The notes under the pieces were generated by a model. That model had not been told where the DNA came from. It saw nothing but the letters and a program-made list of their open reading frames with translations, and did no database searches. Shown piece by piece: positions 37,124-47,041 of a DNA stretch of 64,000 bases. Each line of letters opens with the position of its first letter. Positions within the stretch are counted from its first letter, which is position 1. Origin of the DNA: Shewanella xiamenensis (lineage in GTDB: Bacteria; Pseudomonadota; Gammaproteobacteria; Enterobacterales; Shewanellaceae); assembly GCF_014647135.1 (NCBI RefSeq), contig NZ_BMOP01000003.1, positions 186,001 through 250,000 of the forward strand, in the 5' to 3' direction. Made by a program: the position numbers and the translations under genes.

Positions 37124-39200
37124 TAAGTTATGTGTAAAACTAACTGATCCTGACAGTCAAAACTATGGCTATATTATAGAGTTTAACTCAGGCCTAAATA
37201 TAATTAGAGGTGATAATTCATCAGGCAAGAGTACACTTGTAAACTCATTAATATATAGCCTTGGTATGGAAGAGATAATAGGCTCAAAAGGAAATACTAC
37301 ATTACCATACGCTTTAAAAGAAAGGTTCGATTTAGATGGAAAAGAAAAAAGAATTTTAAGCTCAACTGTATATCTAGAGATAGAGAATAAATTTGGCAAA
37401 ACAATTACATTAAAGCGAGTCATAAAATCAGAAGATGCCAATACTAAGCTGATTCAAATCATTGAGGGCGCATATTTAACCAACCCTTCACTAAATAATC
37501 TTAAAAGCAGGTATACATTCTTACACGATGCAGGTTCTGCTCAAGATGCTGAACATGGATTTTTTGCTTATTTAGAGAAATTTATTGGATTAGATCTACC
37601 AAGTTTAATTGATAACAAAGGAAAAGAAACTAAACTCTATTTACAGTCAATTTTTGCTGCGTTGATAGTCGAACAAAAAAGAGGCTGGACAGATTACATT
37701 GCGAATATTCCATATTTTGGAGTGAGCGGAATGAGGGAGAAAGTAGCAAGTTTTCTTTTAAATCTAGATAATTTTAGAAACAAAAAAATTCTTAATGAAT
37801 TACAATCTGAACGTTCAACACTAATAAACAAATGGTCAGAGACAGTAACAGAACTAAAGTTCTCCGTTGAAAGTAATTATTTATCCATATCAGGATTAAA
37901 TAGAACACCATCAACAGATTTTGACCCTAGACTAATAACAGTAAGTGAGAAAAAAGGATCAGAATCAAAATCAATAAAAGATATTAAAAATGAACTTAAC
38001 GAAGAGTTCATGAAAATTGTTAAACTTGAAAAAAACCAATTACAAGCTGAACCAGTTGATTTAATTAATAATATCGAAGAAGTACAAAACAGGATTGATG
38101 AGCTACTAACAATCAATGGAATTTGTAGTAGCAAAATAAAAATAAACGAGTCACAACTAAAACAATACATTGAAAGCTTAAATAGTATTGAAAAGGATTT
38201 AAAATCAAATAAATTAATAGAGAAACTTGTCAGATATGGTGCTAATGAAGCAGAACTAGACTTCGCAAGAGGAAAGTGCCATACGTGCATGAATCCAATT
38301 GATGACATTCTACTACCACCTGATAGTATTTCAATGCCAATGTCTTTAGAAGAGAACATCACGCATCTGGATAACCAGAGGAAAATGACAAAATCAATCC
38401 TTGAAGGCCTAGAAAGCAGTATTGAATCTGATAGAGGTCAGTTATTAACAATTAATAGGGAAATCATAAAATATAAGTTAGAACTGACTTCTTTGAAAAG
38501 AGATATAAAATCTACCAATAGTATTAAAGAGGCTGACATTAGAAATAAAATCAATATTGAAAATAGAATTTCAGAAATTAAAAAAATTGAAGAAAAGTTT
38601 GAAAACAGTGTCAGAACACTCATAGAAATGTCGGAAAGATATAAAATATTAAATGGCGAAATTTCTGAATTATTAAAAACCACTGTCACTAAAAGTGATT
38701 GGTTAAAAATTAACACATTTTCAAGTGAATTTAAAAAATTAGCAATAAAATTTGGTTACCGTAGTGCAGATGTTAATGAGATAGAAATAAAACCAGATAC
38801 ACTACTGCCATATTTAAAGGACCTTGAGTTAAGAGAGAGTCTTAATACACCTACAGAGGTTGCGACAAAGAATAACGGCACAGATATAAAATCAGATTCT
38901 TCTGCAAGTGACTTTGTAAGATTAATTTGGTCTTATTTAATTGCCTTGTATACGACTTCGAACGCCACAGGAGGAAATCACCTTGGACTGCTACTATTTG
39001 ATGAGCCAGCCCAACATTCAATGAGCACAAAAAGTGTTAATAGGATGCTTGACACCTTAGCAACTACAAAAGGTTTACAAAGTATTGTTGCTGCATCATT
39101 TGATGAAAATGAAGAAACATATCTAGCTTCTGTTTTAGGACTAAATGTTAATAGTTTTAAACTTATACGCCTACCAAGAAAACTTATTACTAGGATATAA
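37113..39200 (+). CDS. Rad50/SMC-like ABC ATPase with CxxC hook (LmuB / ABC-3C type)
   Basis: 695 residues. Walker A G-D-N-S-S-G-K-S-T lies at 33-41, within a Rad50-type N-terminal lobe (L-N-I-I-R-G-D-N). Long charged heptad-rich coiled coils (about 215-385 and 400-530) flank Cys389-x-x-Cys392 in K-C-H-T-C-M-N-P, matching a zinc-hook apex. The C-terminal lobe has an ABC signature-like S-S-A-S-D-F-V-R and Walker B L-L-L-F-D-E-P (Asp630, Glu631). Proteins like this sense foreign DNA in Lamassu/DdmABC and ABC-3C defence systems and release an effector. Shorter than true Rad50/SbcC. GAGGTG precedes the ATG. G+C is strikingly low: 13 of 60 in 38461-38520. Confidence 0.85.
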   Translation: MKFNKLCVKLTDPDSQNYGYIIEFNSGLNIIRGDNSSGKSTLVNSLIYSLGMEEIIGSKGNTTLPYALKERFDLDGKEKRILSSTVYLEIENKFGKTITLKRVIKSEDANTKLIQIIEGAYLTNPSLNNLKSRYTFLHDAGSAQDAEHGFFAYLEKFIGLDLPSLIDNKGKETKLYLQSIFAALIVEQKRGWTDYIANIPYFGVSGMREKVASFLLNLDNFRNKKILNELQSERSTLINKWSETVTELKFSVESNYLSISGLNRTPSTDFDPRLITVSEKKGSESKSIKDIKNELNEEFMKIVKLEKNQLQAEPVDLINNIEEVQNRIDELLTINGICSSKIKINESQLKQYIESLNSIEKDLKSNKLIEKLVRYGANEAELDFARGKCHTCMNPIDDILLPPDSISMPMSLEENITHLDNQRKMTKSILEGLESSIESDRGQLLTINREIIKYKLELTSLKRDIKSTNSIKEADIRNKINIENRISEIKKIEEKFENSVRTLIEMSERYKILNGEISELLKTTVTKSDWLKINTFSSEFKKLAIKFGYRSADVNEIEIKPDTLLPYLKDLELRESLNTPTEVATKNNGTDIKSDSSASDFVRLIWSYLIALYTTSNATGGNHLGLLLFDEPAQHSMSTKSVNRMLDTLATTKGLQSIVAASFDENEETYLASVLGLNVNSFKLIRLPRKLITRI

Positions 39201-39252
39201 CCACAAAGAATGTCAGAAGAATGACAGGACAGGCATAACTCTTCACTCAATG

Positions 39253-39352
39253 GTTACACCAGAACTGGCATTGTTGCACCAGTGACCTTCTAAAACATGG
39301 ATGTTTTAGTAGAGCTTACAGGGATGTATTTACAGCGAGTCACTGGTGTAAC
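39253..39352. repeat. Nested inverted-repeat element at the 3' border of the accessory operon
   Basis: About 100 bases just past the ATPase gene. GTTACACCAG (39253-39262) is the exact inverse of CTGGTGTAAC (39343-39352). CACCAGTGAC (39277-39286) is the exact inverse of GTCACTGGTG (39339-39348), so the right arm can pair with either left arm. Inside is a hairpin CTAAAACAT-GG-ATGTTTTAG (39290-39309) and the phrase TTACAGGGATGTATTTACAG, which I associate with dispersed intergenic elements in Shewanella. It may mark an insertion border or act in 3'-end formation. Confidence 0.75.
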
Positions 39353-39453
39353 AGTGCAAGAGCCTGCGGCAGGCAATTAGCAGCACAGTGCTATCAGCAA
39401 CTTAAAAGTTAATTAGCGCTTTATGACAATCCGCAACAAGATTTTAGGTAATA

Positions 39454-39479
39454 AAAAAGCGACCGAAAGGTCGCTTTTT
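39454..39479. terminator. Bidirectional terminator at the end of gcvP
   Basis: AAAAAGCGACC / GGTCGCTTTTT stem with a GAAA tetraloop and T-runs on both strands. Confidence 0.9.
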
Positions 39480-39551
39480 AACGTTCATAATTGCGTCGTA
39501 GCCGAAGCTAACTCTTAGCAAGGGCTAGCTGTCGCAAGCCCAAACCAGCAA

Positions 39552-42440
39552 TTACTGGTAGTCTTCCATCGGCACACACGCACAGAACAAATTACGGTCG
39601 CCGTACACGTCATCAATACGATTCACAGTTGGCCAGAACTTGTTAGTACGCACTGCGGCACTTGGGAACACGGCAACTTCACGGCTGTATGGGCGTGAAT
39701 CAAATGCTGGGTCCATAATATCGGCCATAGTGTGTGGTGCGTTGTGCAGCGGGTTGTTGTCCGCTGGCCACTCGCCTGCTTCAACCTTAGCGATTTCGGC
39801 GCGGATTGACACCATAGCGTCGATAAAGCGGTCCAGTTCAACCTTAGACTCAGATTCGGTTGGCTCAATCATCAGCGTGCCCGCAACAGGGAAGCTCATG
39901 GTTGGTGCGTGGAAACCGTAGTCGTTCAGACGCTTAGCGATATCCATTTCGGTCACGCCAGAGGCTTCTTTAATTGGACGCAGGTCGATAATACATTCGT
40001 GTGCAACGCGATCGTTACGGCCGCGGAACAGTACTGGGTAGTGTTCAGACAGCTTCTTCATCACGTAGTTAGCGTTTAACAGCGCGGTTTGAGTCGACTT
40101 TTTCAGGCCGTTTGAACCGAGCAGCTTAATGTACATCCAGCTGATTGGCAGAATGCCAGCACTGCCGTATGGCGCTGCAGAAACTGCACCGTTATTATCG
40201 CTTTCGCGGCCTGGTTTCACCACTACGTGACCCGCAACGAACGGCGCTAAGTGCGCTTTCACGCCGATTGGGCCCATACCTGGACCACCGCCGCCGTGTG
40301 GAATGGCGAAGGTTTTGTGCAGGTTAAGGTGCGATACGTCGGCACCGATAAAGCCTGGAGAGGTTAAGCCAACTTGGGCGTTCATGTTGGCGCCGTCCAA
40401 GTACACTTGACCACCGTGCTGGTGCACTATGTTGCAGATTTCGCGGATAGATTCTTCGTACACACCGTGGGTCGATGGGTAAGTGATCATGATACATGAC
40501 AGGTTTTCTGCCACTTCAGCCGCTTTGGCCTTCAGATCTTCTAAATCCACGTTACCTTGCTTATCACAGGCAGTCACAACCACTTGCATGCCGGCTAATT
40601 GCGCCGATGCAGGGTTAGTGCCGTGGGCAGATTGTGGGATTAAGCAGATGTTTCTGTGGGCTTCGCCACGAGACTCGTGGTATTTACGAATCGCCAGCAG
40701 ACCCGCGTATTCTCCCTGTGCACCAGAGTTAGGTTGGATACACACGGCATCGTAACCTGTGACATTCACTAACCATGAAGACAGTTCTTCAATCAGTTGG
40801 GTGTAACCCTTGGCTTGATCCAGTGGGCAGAATGGGTGCATGTTGGCAAATTCTGGCCAGCTGACTGGGATCATTTCAACCGCAGCATTTAACTTCATGG
40901 TGCATGAACCCAATGAAATCATTGAGTAGTTCAGTGCTAAGTCTTTGCTTTCGAGACGCTTGATATAACGCATCATCTCGGTTTCGCTTTGATAGCGATT
41001 GAAGGTTGGGTGGCTCAGGATGGCATCTTGACGCACTAAAGAGGCAGGAATCGATTGGCTACCTTGCGCCACGATTTGCGCATCTAATGCGGCAACGTCT
41101 AAGCCATGGCCAGCACCTAAAATCACATCGAACAGCGCTTCGATATCGGTGCGGATAGTGGTTTCATCTAAGCTCACACCGACGATGCCGTCAGCATCGA
41201 AACGCAGGTTCATTTCAGCGGCTAGCGCACGTGCATTGACTGCTGCAACGTCTAAGCCTTTGATGCTGATGGTATCGAACCAAGTATTGTTCACTAAGCT
41301 CACGCCTTTAGCTTGTAAGCCCGCGGCTAAGATATCAGCAAAGCGGTTGATGCGTGATGCGATGGTTTTCAGGCCTTGTGGGCCGTGGAATACGGCGTAG
41401 AAAGACGCCATGTTCGCTAACAGAATTTGCGCGGTACAAATGTTTGAGTTGGCTTTTTCGCGGCGGATATGTTGCTCGCGGGTTTGCATCGCCATACGCA
41501 GTGCGCGGTTACCACGAGTGTCCTTTGACACACCGATGATACGGCCAGGCATAGAGCGTTTGTGCTCGTCACGGGCCACGAAGAAGGCCGCGTGTGGACC
41601 ACCAAAGCCCATCGGCACACCAAAACGCTGCGCGCTACCGAAGACCACGTCGGCGCCCATGGCACCCGGTGACTTAAGTAACACTAATGCCATGATGTCG
41701 GCAGCCACAGTCACAATCACGTTTTTCGCGCGTAATTCGGCGAATAAGTCAGTGAAGTCAGTGATTTGACCGAAACGGTTTGAATACTGGAACAGGGCAC
41801 CAAACAGTTCGTGGTTTACTGCTTCATGGGCAGGACCTACCACCACTTCAAAACCAAAACACTCAGCGCGAGTCTTCACTACGTCTAAGGTTTGTGGGAA
41901 TACGTCATCGGCTACGAAGAAAATGTTGGCTTTTTTGGCTTTAGATACACGCTTCGCCAGCGCCATCGCTTCGGCGGCGGCGGTCGCTTCGTCCAGCAGT
42001 GAAGCAGAGGCTAAATCTAAACCAGTTAAATCCATCGACACTTGTTGGAAGTTTAGAATCGCTTCTAAACGGCCTTGGGCGATTTCTGGTTGATAGGGCG
42101 TATACGCCGTGTACCAACCTGGATTTTCTAAGACGTTACGTAAAATCACATTAGGCACTTGGGTACCGTAGTAACCCATACCAATGTAGCTTTTGAAGAC
42201 TTGGTTTTGTTTGGCTAAACCACGAATGTAGGCCAAACCTTCGGCTTCGCCGCAGGAATCACCAATGCTCAACTCTTGGCTTAAACGGATCGACTCAGGC
42301 ACGATTTGCGCAGTCAGATCGTCCAGAGACTCAGCACCAACGTAGTTCAACATTTCTTGTTGTTGGCTGCTATCCGGGCCGATATGGCGACGTAAGAATA
42401 AATCGTGCTGTTCTAACTGAGTGAGGGTTTGCTTGGTCAT
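39552..42440 (-). CDS. gcvP: Glycine dehydrogenase (decarboxylating), P-protein
   Basis: PLP-dependent subunit of the glycine cleavage system. It decarboxylates glycine and passes the aminomethyl group to the lipoyl arm of GcvH. 962 residues, the usual length of the single-chain form. The PLP lysine lies in [12 protein letters not shown], followed by the Gly-rich G-G-G-G-P-G-M-G-P. The N-terminal half ends with the family's own pattern (F-L-R-R-H-I-G-P near the start). It is last in the gcvT-gcvH-gcvP operon, 122 bases after gcvH with a stem-loop between, which may lower its expression relative to the smaller subunits. Confidence 0.97.
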   Translation of the reverse strand: MTKQTLTQLEQHDLFLRRHIGPDSSQQQEMLNYVGAESLDDLTAQIVPESIRLSQELSIGDSCGEAEGLAYIRGLAKQNQVFKSYIGMGYYGTQVPNVILRNVLENPGWYTAYTPYQPEIAQGRLEAILNFQQVSMDLTGLDLASASLLDEATAAAEAMALAKRVSKAKKANIFFVADDVFPQTLDVVKTRAECFGFEVVVGPAHEAVNHELFGALFQYSNRFGQITDFTDLFAELRAKNVIVTVAADIMALVLLKSPGAMGADVVFGSAQRFGVPMGFGGPHAAFFVARDEHKRSMPGRIIGVSKDTRGNRALRMAMQTREQHIRREKANSNICTAQILLANMASFYAVFHGPQGLKTIASRINRFADILAAGLQAKGVSLVNNTWFDTISIKGLDVAAVNARALAAEMNLRFDADGIVGVSLDETTIRTDIEALFDVILGAGHGLDVAALDAQIVAQGSQSIPASLVRQDAILSHPTFNRYQSETEMMRYIKRLESKDLALNYSMISLGSCTMKLNAAVEMIPVSWPEFANMHPFCPLDQAKGYTQLIEELSSWLVNVTGYDAVCIQPNSGAQGEYAGLLAIRKYHESRGEAHRNICLIPQSAHGTNPASAQLAGMQVVVTACDKQGNVDLEDLKAKAAEVAENLSCIMITYPSTHGVYEESIREICNIVHQHGGQVYLDGANMNAQVGLTSPGFIGADVSHLNLHKTFAIPHGGGGPGMGPIGVKAHLAPFVAGHVVVKPGRESDNNGAVSAAPYGSAGILPISWMYIKLLGSNGLKKSTQTALLNANYVMKKLSEHYPVLFRGRNDRVAHECIIDLRPIKEASGVTEMDIAKRLNDYGFHAPTMSFPVAGTLMIEPTESESKVELDRFIDAMVSIRAEIAKVEAGEWPADNNPLHNAPHTMADIMDPAFDSRPYSREVAVFPSAAVRTNKFWPTVNRIDDVYGDRNLFCACVPMEDYQ

Positions 42441-42527
42441 GATAAACCTTGTTCCAGATTTGCCGTCGCTCAGGACTGTAGGGTACTGATAAACGGGCTA
42501 TTGTTATGTCAAACTTGCGCTAAAACA

Positions 42528-42551
42528 AACGAAGCCCCTTGGGGCTTCGTT
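42528..42551 (-). terminator. Stem-loop between gcvH and gcvP
   Basis: Perfect 11-bp stem AACGAAGCCCC / GGGGCTTCGTT with a 2-base loop. On the minus strand TGTTTTAG follows, a mediocre T-tract. It likely acts as a partial terminator or as a 3' protecting hairpin for gcvTH message. Confidence 0.65.
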
Positions 42552-42562
42552 AGCGTCGACGA

Positions 42563-42952
42563 TTATTCTTCGTCGATTACAGCTTGGTAACCTTCTGCAT
42601 CGAGCAGAGCGTCAACTTCTGATTCATCAGAAGGCATAACGCGGAAGAACCAGCCTTCGCCGTAAGCGTCGCTGTTTACCAGCTCTGGAGAATCTTCCAG
42701 TGCTTCGTTGACGGCAATCACTTCACCAGAGATTGGCGCGTAGATGTCAGAAGCCGCTTTCACTGATTCCGCCACTGCACAGTCGTCGCCCGCCGTGACA
42801 GTGTCACCCACTTCTGGCAGCTCAACGAAAACCATGTCACCTAACAGCTCTTGAGCGTGCTCAGTGATACCCACAGTGTAGCTACCGTCTTCTTCCTTGC
42901 GGATCCATTCGTGTGAAGAGGCGTATTTCAGTTCTGTCGGAATATTGCTCAT
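42563..42952 (-). CDS. gcvH: Glycine cleavage system H-protein
   Basis: Lipoyl carrier shuttling the aminomethyl intermediate between P- and T-proteins. 129 residues, the normal length; the lipoylated lysine is Lys65 in [10 protein letters not shown] chose the ATG at 42952, preceded by AAGGAACAAGAACA; the longer frame upstream overlaps the end of gcvT and is spurious. It starts 25 bases after gcvT. Confidence 0.97.
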   Translation of the reverse strand: MSNIPTELKYASSHEWIRKEEDGSYTVGITEHAQELLGDMVFVELPEVGDTVTAGDDCAVAESVKAASDIYAPISGEVIAVNEALEDSPELVNSDAYGEGWFFRVMPSDESEVDALLDAEGYQAVIDEE

Positions 42953-42977
42953 TGTTCTTGTTCCTTGTTCCGTTTTT

Positions 42978-44072
42978 TTAAAATGCTTGTTTACCGTTGC
43001 GCACAAAGTTTGGCGCTACTACTCTAACAGCCACGCGCTTTTTACGCATTTCGACTTCCGCCGTATCCCCAATCGAGTTAGGAACACGCGCCATCGCAAT
43101 AGAATAGCCCAATGTTGGCGAGAAAGTACCGCTAGTGATCACGCCTTGCTGCTCAACACCCGCTGCATCGGTGAAAAATACTGGCATATCATGGCGTAAC
43201 ACGCCTTTTTCTTCCATCACTAGACCGACTAATTTATCGGTTCCCGCATCGCGCAGGGCTTCAAGCGCCTTACGACCGATAAAGTCACGGTCGGTTGGCT
43301 CCCATGCGATGGTCCAGCCCATGTTGGCGGCAAGCGGGTTGATGGTTTCGTCCATATCTAAGCCGTAGAGGTTCATACCGGCTTCGAGACGTAATGTATC
43401 GCGAGCGCCTAAACCACATGGCTTAACGCCTTGATCTAACAGAGCTTGCCACAGGGCTTCGGCTTCCGCTTCTGGCACGATAATCTCGTAGCCCGCTTCA
43501 CCTGTGTAACCTGTGGTCGCAATAAACAGAGAACCCGCTTGCTTACCGAAGAAAGGCTTCATGCCTTCGATTGCGGCATTTTGCTCGCTACTGAATACGG
43601 CGGCGGCTTTGGCCTTAGCGTTAGGCCCTTGAACGGCGATCATCGCCAGCTCAGGACGCTCGGTCACTGTGACATCAAAACCTTGGGATTGTTTAGCGAT
43701 CCAGGCTAAGTCTTTTTCGCGGGTCGCGCTGTTAACAACAACACGGTAGAAAGTGTCGGTGAGGTAGTAAGTGATTAGGTCGTCGATGATGCCGGCATTG
43801 TCATCTAACATGCCGCCGTATAAGGCTTTACCAGGAACTTTAAGTTTGGCCACATCGTTGGCGAGCAACTTACGGAGGAATGCACAAGCGTCGGTTCCGG
43901 TCACATCAACCACAGTCATGTGGGATACGTCGAACATACCTGCGTCTTGACGCACGGCGTGGTGTTCTTCGATTTGTGAACCATAGTTGAGGGGCATATC
44001 CCAACCGTGGAAGTCGACCATCTTAGCGTTTGATTCTAAGTGCTTGTTAAACAGAACAGTTTTATTAGCCAT
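42978..44072 (-). CDS. gcvT: Aminomethyltransferase, glycine cleavage T-protein
   Basis: Transfers the methylene carbon to tetrahydrofolate, releasing ammonia. 364 residues, normal for the family, with [15 protein letters not shown] and G-Y-T-G-E-A-G-Y-E motifs that line the folate cavity. I chose the ATG at 44072 with AAGGGAT seven bases upstream; the open frame continues 32 codons further without support. It is first in the operon. I looked for a glycine riboswitch in the leader and did not find one. Confidence 0.97.
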   Translation of the reverse strand: MANKTVLFNKHLESNAKMVDFHGWDMPLNYGSQIEEHHAVRQDAGMFDVSHMTVVDVTGTDACAFLRKLLANDVAKLKVPGKALYGGMLDDNAGIIDDLITYYLTDTFYRVVVNSATREKDLAWIAKQSQGFDVTVTERPELAMIAVQGPNAKAKAAAVFSSEQNAAIEGMKPFFGKQAGSLFIATTGYTGEAGYEIIVPEAEAEALWQALLDQGVKPCGLGARDTLRLEAGMNLYGLDMDETINPLAANMGWTIAWEPTDRDFIGRKALEALRDAGTDKLVGLVMEEKGVLRHDMPVFFTDAAGVEQQGVITSGTFSPTLGYSIAMARVPNSIGDTAEVEMRKKRVAVRVVAPNFVRNGKQAF

Positions 44073-44470
44073 TGTTATCCCTTTTTTGCGGCCTTCTTCA
44101 GGTCTCTGCCTAGCGTAGGGTGATACAAATCCGGCTAAATATCTGGCTAATCGGCATTTCACTTCCACGATGCATCAATTTGAAAGGGGTTCTTTCGGTC
44201 TCAATGCGTCTGTCACTGCAACGCCTGATTCGCTCTGAATTAATCAGATATTTATCGTGATTGGTATAAGTACTAGGGTCTAAAATGCGGCGAAATTATA
44301 CCTTGCGTCACAAATTTGTATACAGGAGATTTTTCTAATCCGAAGCCAGTGTCATTAGATTTTCTCATCTTCAACATGTAATTTTTTTACATGCGAAAGC
44401 CAGATTTGCACAGCTTGCCACCAATATGCTGATATTAGCAGCAATTCTGATCACATTAGCGCAACCGAGG
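44073..44470. promoter_or_regulatory. gcv operon leader and promoter region
   Basis: About 400 bases upstream of gcvT. It contains a decayed copy of the terminal inverted repeat of a MITE-like element (44233-44268, listed separately) and AT-rich sequence where the promoter must lie. No riboswitch fold or clear GcvA site was recognised. Confidence 0.4.
44233..44268. mobile_element. Solo terminal repeat of a MITE-like element
   Basis: The sequence from CTCTGAATTAATCAG to GATTGGTATA matches the right end of the complete element at 50531-50809 over 35 bases with only a few differences. No left end is seen here, so this is a relic or solo end. Confidence 0.7.
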
Positions 44471-45688
44471 CTAGCGACATAACTTGGGTAGCGACGACTT
44501 ATTACCCATGGCCTGTTGCATGAACACTGTTTTCAGCCCAGCGACATTATCGACGAGGTTGAGTCCCAGATCGCGAATGGCCTTTTTAACTGGGTTTGAA
44601 CCCTCGAACAGGCGCTTAAAGCCTTCCATTGCCGCGATCATCTCCATCGCATCGGCCTTGCGCCAACGCTCTAGGGCGCGCAGCTCGGCATAATCACCGA
44701 TATCCTTACCCGCTTGCTGCAATTCGCTAATCACTTCGATAATGCTGGCGGCATCGAGGAAGCCTAGGTTTACCCCTTGGCCCGCTAATGGATGGATGGT
44801 GTGAGCCGCGTCCCCCGCGAGCACTAAACGGTGGCGAGCAAAATGGCGGGCGTAGCGCATCCGCAGCGGGAAGGCTTGGCGTTCACTCTCAAGCTTGCAA
44901 ATCCCAAGGCGACCGTCGAAGGCGGCGGTGAGATTGCGCTCAAATTGCACTTTGTCCATTGCCAGTAATTCAGTGGCGCGCTCGGGCGGCACTGACCAGA
45001 CGATGGAGCAGAGGTTTTCTTCATATAACGGCAAGAAGGCCAGCGGGCCGTCCTGCAAAAACACTTGGCGAGCGGTGGCGAGGTGTGGCATTTCACTGCG
45101 AATGGTCGCCACGATCGCATGGTGGCCATAATCCCAGAAGGTTAACGGGATCTTACATTGTTCGCGCACCCAAGAATTGGCACCATCGGCGGCAATCACA
45201 AGTGCGGCGCTCACACTTTCTATTTCAGCACCATTGGCGAGAGTCAACCAAGCTTCACGCTCGCCAAAGGCGATACGCTCTAAGCGTTGGTTTTCGATAT
45301 GGGTGATATTGTCAAATTCACTGGCACGCTTGGCGAGGGCGTAGCTGATGGCGTCATTTTCGATAATGGCACCAAGGCTAGGCTCACTGATGCTACTGGC
45401 ATCGAAGGCGATTTTGCCAAAGCCGTCTTTATCCCATACCGCCATTTTTTTATAGGGCGTCGCGCGGCTGGCATCGACATAGTGCCAAGCGCCAAGGTGC
45501 TCCAGCAAACGTTGGCTCGCCTTGTTGATTGCACTGACACGCAACCTTGGCTCACCGCTCACGGCCTCTGTGTGGCCCGCATCGATAACGACAACATTAA
45601 GATCGGCCTGCGCCAATCCTATCGCGGTGGCGAGTCCCACCATGCCGCCACCCACAATGGCAATGTCATAGGCTTGTGAACTTAACAT
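44471..45688 (-). CDS. ubiI: FAD-dependent ubiquinone-biosynthesis hydroxylase UbiI (VisC)
   Basis: Flavin monooxygenase that hydroxylates C5 of the octaprenylphenol ring during ubiquinone synthesis. 405 residues: N-terminal FAD motif G-G-G-M-V-G, a mid-protein A-D-G-A-N-S, and the C-terminal G-D-A-A-H-T-I-H-P-L-A-G-Q-G-V-N-L-G typical of the UbiH/UbiI/UbiF group. It follows ubiH after 36 bases on the same strand; in E. coli the two are likewise adjacent and next to gcvTHP. Assignment as UbiI over UbiF rests on position. Confidence 0.9.
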   Translation of the reverse strand: MLSSQAYDIAIVGGGMVGLATAIGLAQADLNVVVIDAGHTEAVSGEPRLRVSAINKASQRLLEHLGAWHYVDASRATPYKKMAVWDKDGFGKIAFDASSISEPSLGAIIENDAISYALAKRASEFDNITHIENQRLERIAFGEREAWLTLANGAEIESVSAALVIAADGANSWVREQCKIPLTFWDYGHHAIVATIRSEMPHLATARQVFLQDGPLAFLPLYEENLCSIVWSVPPERATELLAMDKVQFERNLTAAFDGRLGICKLESERQAFPLRMRYARHFARHRLVLAGDAAHTIHPLAGQGVNLGFLDAASIIEVISELQQAGKDIGDYAELRALERWRKADAMEMIAAMEGFKRLFEGSNPVKKAIRDLGLNLVDNVAGLKTVFMQQAMGNKSSLPKLCR

Positions 45689-45724
45689 GGGTACATCCTT
45701 TTCGCGTTGCGATACCAGTAATGA

Positions 45725-46948
45725 TTATTTCCAGCCCATCGCTTTTTGAGCGACGGGGGTTTTCAGTGGCGGGAACCAAGACAACAGCCGCAATCCTAGA
45801 TTACGCCCAAGGGCCAGGGGCCAATATTGGTTAGAGAAGCCACGGACTAAAAATTCAATATTGCGAATAGTGCTGTTTCTATCCGCCTCACGGGCCTGCA
45901 AATAGCCATGGGTGACGGCGACACCGCCGATATCCTCACCCTGCTCTCGCGCAGTGTTGAGCACTTCAAGCAGGCTGACCACATCCCGAAGGCCTAAGTT
46001 AAATCCCTGCCCCGCAATCGGGTGTAGCGTCTGCGCCGCATTGCCGATAAACACGCATCTATGGTGGATTGGCCTTGGCATGTAGGACAGATTTAGCGGA
46101 TAAGCATGGCGCTCGCTGACATCGATAAACTGGCCGGCGCGATAACCAAAGGCTTGCTGCAACTCAGCTAAAAATTCGGCTTTTGGGGCATTGAGCATCG
46201 TTTGGGCGCGGTGATTATCGAGTGCCCAGACGAGGGATAAACGCGGCTGGCCTTGGCTATCTGCCATCGGCAATAACGCCAGTGGGCCCGTCTCGGTAAA
46301 GCGTTCATAAGCCCAGTGCTGATGCGGCTTATCGGTTTGCAGATTAGCGATAATCGCGGTTTGCTCAAACGCCACTTGGGTGATGGGCAGATTAAAACTG
46401 CTGCGCACCTTGGACTGCAAGCCATCGGCCGCGACCACCAGCTTGGCGCAAATCCGCTCGCCGGAATCGAGCACTAGGGTGTGACTCTCGTTAGCCGGAA
46501 TTAACTCTGATAGTTTGGCAGGGCAATACAGTTTAACTTGGGTTTTATGAAGCTCGCTAAACAGCACTTGGCCGACCCTTTCCAGTTCAACAACGTGCCC
46601 CAGCGCATCTAAATGAAACTGACTGGCGTTGAGTTCCGTCATGCCAAAATGGCCGCGATCGGACACATGGATATCTTTGATTGCCGTGCCTAAATGCGCC
46701 AATTTTGGCCATAAACCTAAACGGGATAACTCGAAGATAGAACCATGGGCAATGGCGATAGAACGGGCGTCAAAACCGGGGTGATTGTTATCGGGAAGAT
46801 GCGCCTCAATTAAGGCAATTGATAACGGTTTTTCAGTACCAGACAAACGAGCCAAAGCTAATGCGAGGGTCGCACCCGCCATGGCGCCACCAACAATGGC
46901 GATATCGACATTTTGAACTGAATTATCCATGTGCTCTGCTACCGTCAT
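45725..46948 (-). CDS. ubiH: FAD-dependent 2-octaprenyl-6-methoxyphenol hydroxylase UbiH
   Basis: Flavin monooxygenase acting at C1 of the ubiquinone ring precursor. About 407 residues with the FAD motif G-G-A-M-A-G-A near the N-terminus, the UbiH-specific R-G-H-F-G-M-T, A-A-D-G-L-Q-S-K, and G-N-A-A-Q-T-L-H-P-I-A-G-Q-G-F-N-L-G. I chose the ATG at 46948; the frame extends to a TTG at 46963, and an ATG at 46930 is also possible since no ribosome binding site is strong. In E. coli pepP lies between ygfB and ubiH; here it does not. Confidence 0.92.
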   Translation of the reverse strand: MTVAEHMDNSVQNVDIAIVGGAMAGATLALALARLSGTEKPLSIALIEAHLPDNNHPGFDARSIAIAHGSIFELSRLGLWPKLAHLGTAIKDIHVSDRGHFGMTELNASQFHLDALGHVVELERVGQVLFSELHKTQVKLYCPAKLSELIPANESHTLVLDSGERICAKLVVAADGLQSKVRSSFNLPITQVAFEQTAIIANLQTDKPHQHWAYERFTETGPLALLPMADSQGQPRLSLVWALDNHRAQTMLNAPKAEFLAELQQAFGYRAGQFIDVSERHAYPLNLSYMPRPIHHRCVFIGNAAQTLHPIAGQGFNLGLRDVVSLLEVLNTAREQGEDIGGVAVTHGYLQAREADRNSTIRNIEFLVRGFSNQYWPLALGRNLGLRLLSWFPPLKTPVAQKAMGWK

Positions 46949-47020
46949 GGGGTTCTCATTCAAGCTATGGCATGGCTAAAAGCGTTTCGCCATCAGGATG
47001 TTAGATTTGAAAAACAATAA

Positions 47021-47041
47021 AAGGCGGAATCGCTCCGCCTT
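47021..47041 (-). terminator. Terminator after ygfB
   Basis: AAGGCGGA / TCCGCCTT stem with a 5-base loop, followed on the minus strand by TTATTGTTTTT. It separates ygfB from the ubiH transcript. Confidence 0.8.

Noticed and set aside
35754..39200. Restriction-modification, Gabija or Wadjet system
   Set aside because: No methylase, no UvrD-like helicase with OLD ATPase, and no four-gene Jet set; the three-gene layout fits ABC-3C/Lamassu better.
38978..39250. Antisense frame overlapping the ATPase gene end
   Set aside because: Composition mirrors the AT-rich coding strand; no motif or start signal supports it as a gene.
44073..44230. Glycine riboswitch before gcvT
   Set aside because: The leader lacks the conserved glycine aptamer blocks; only short G/A-rich strings occur by chance.
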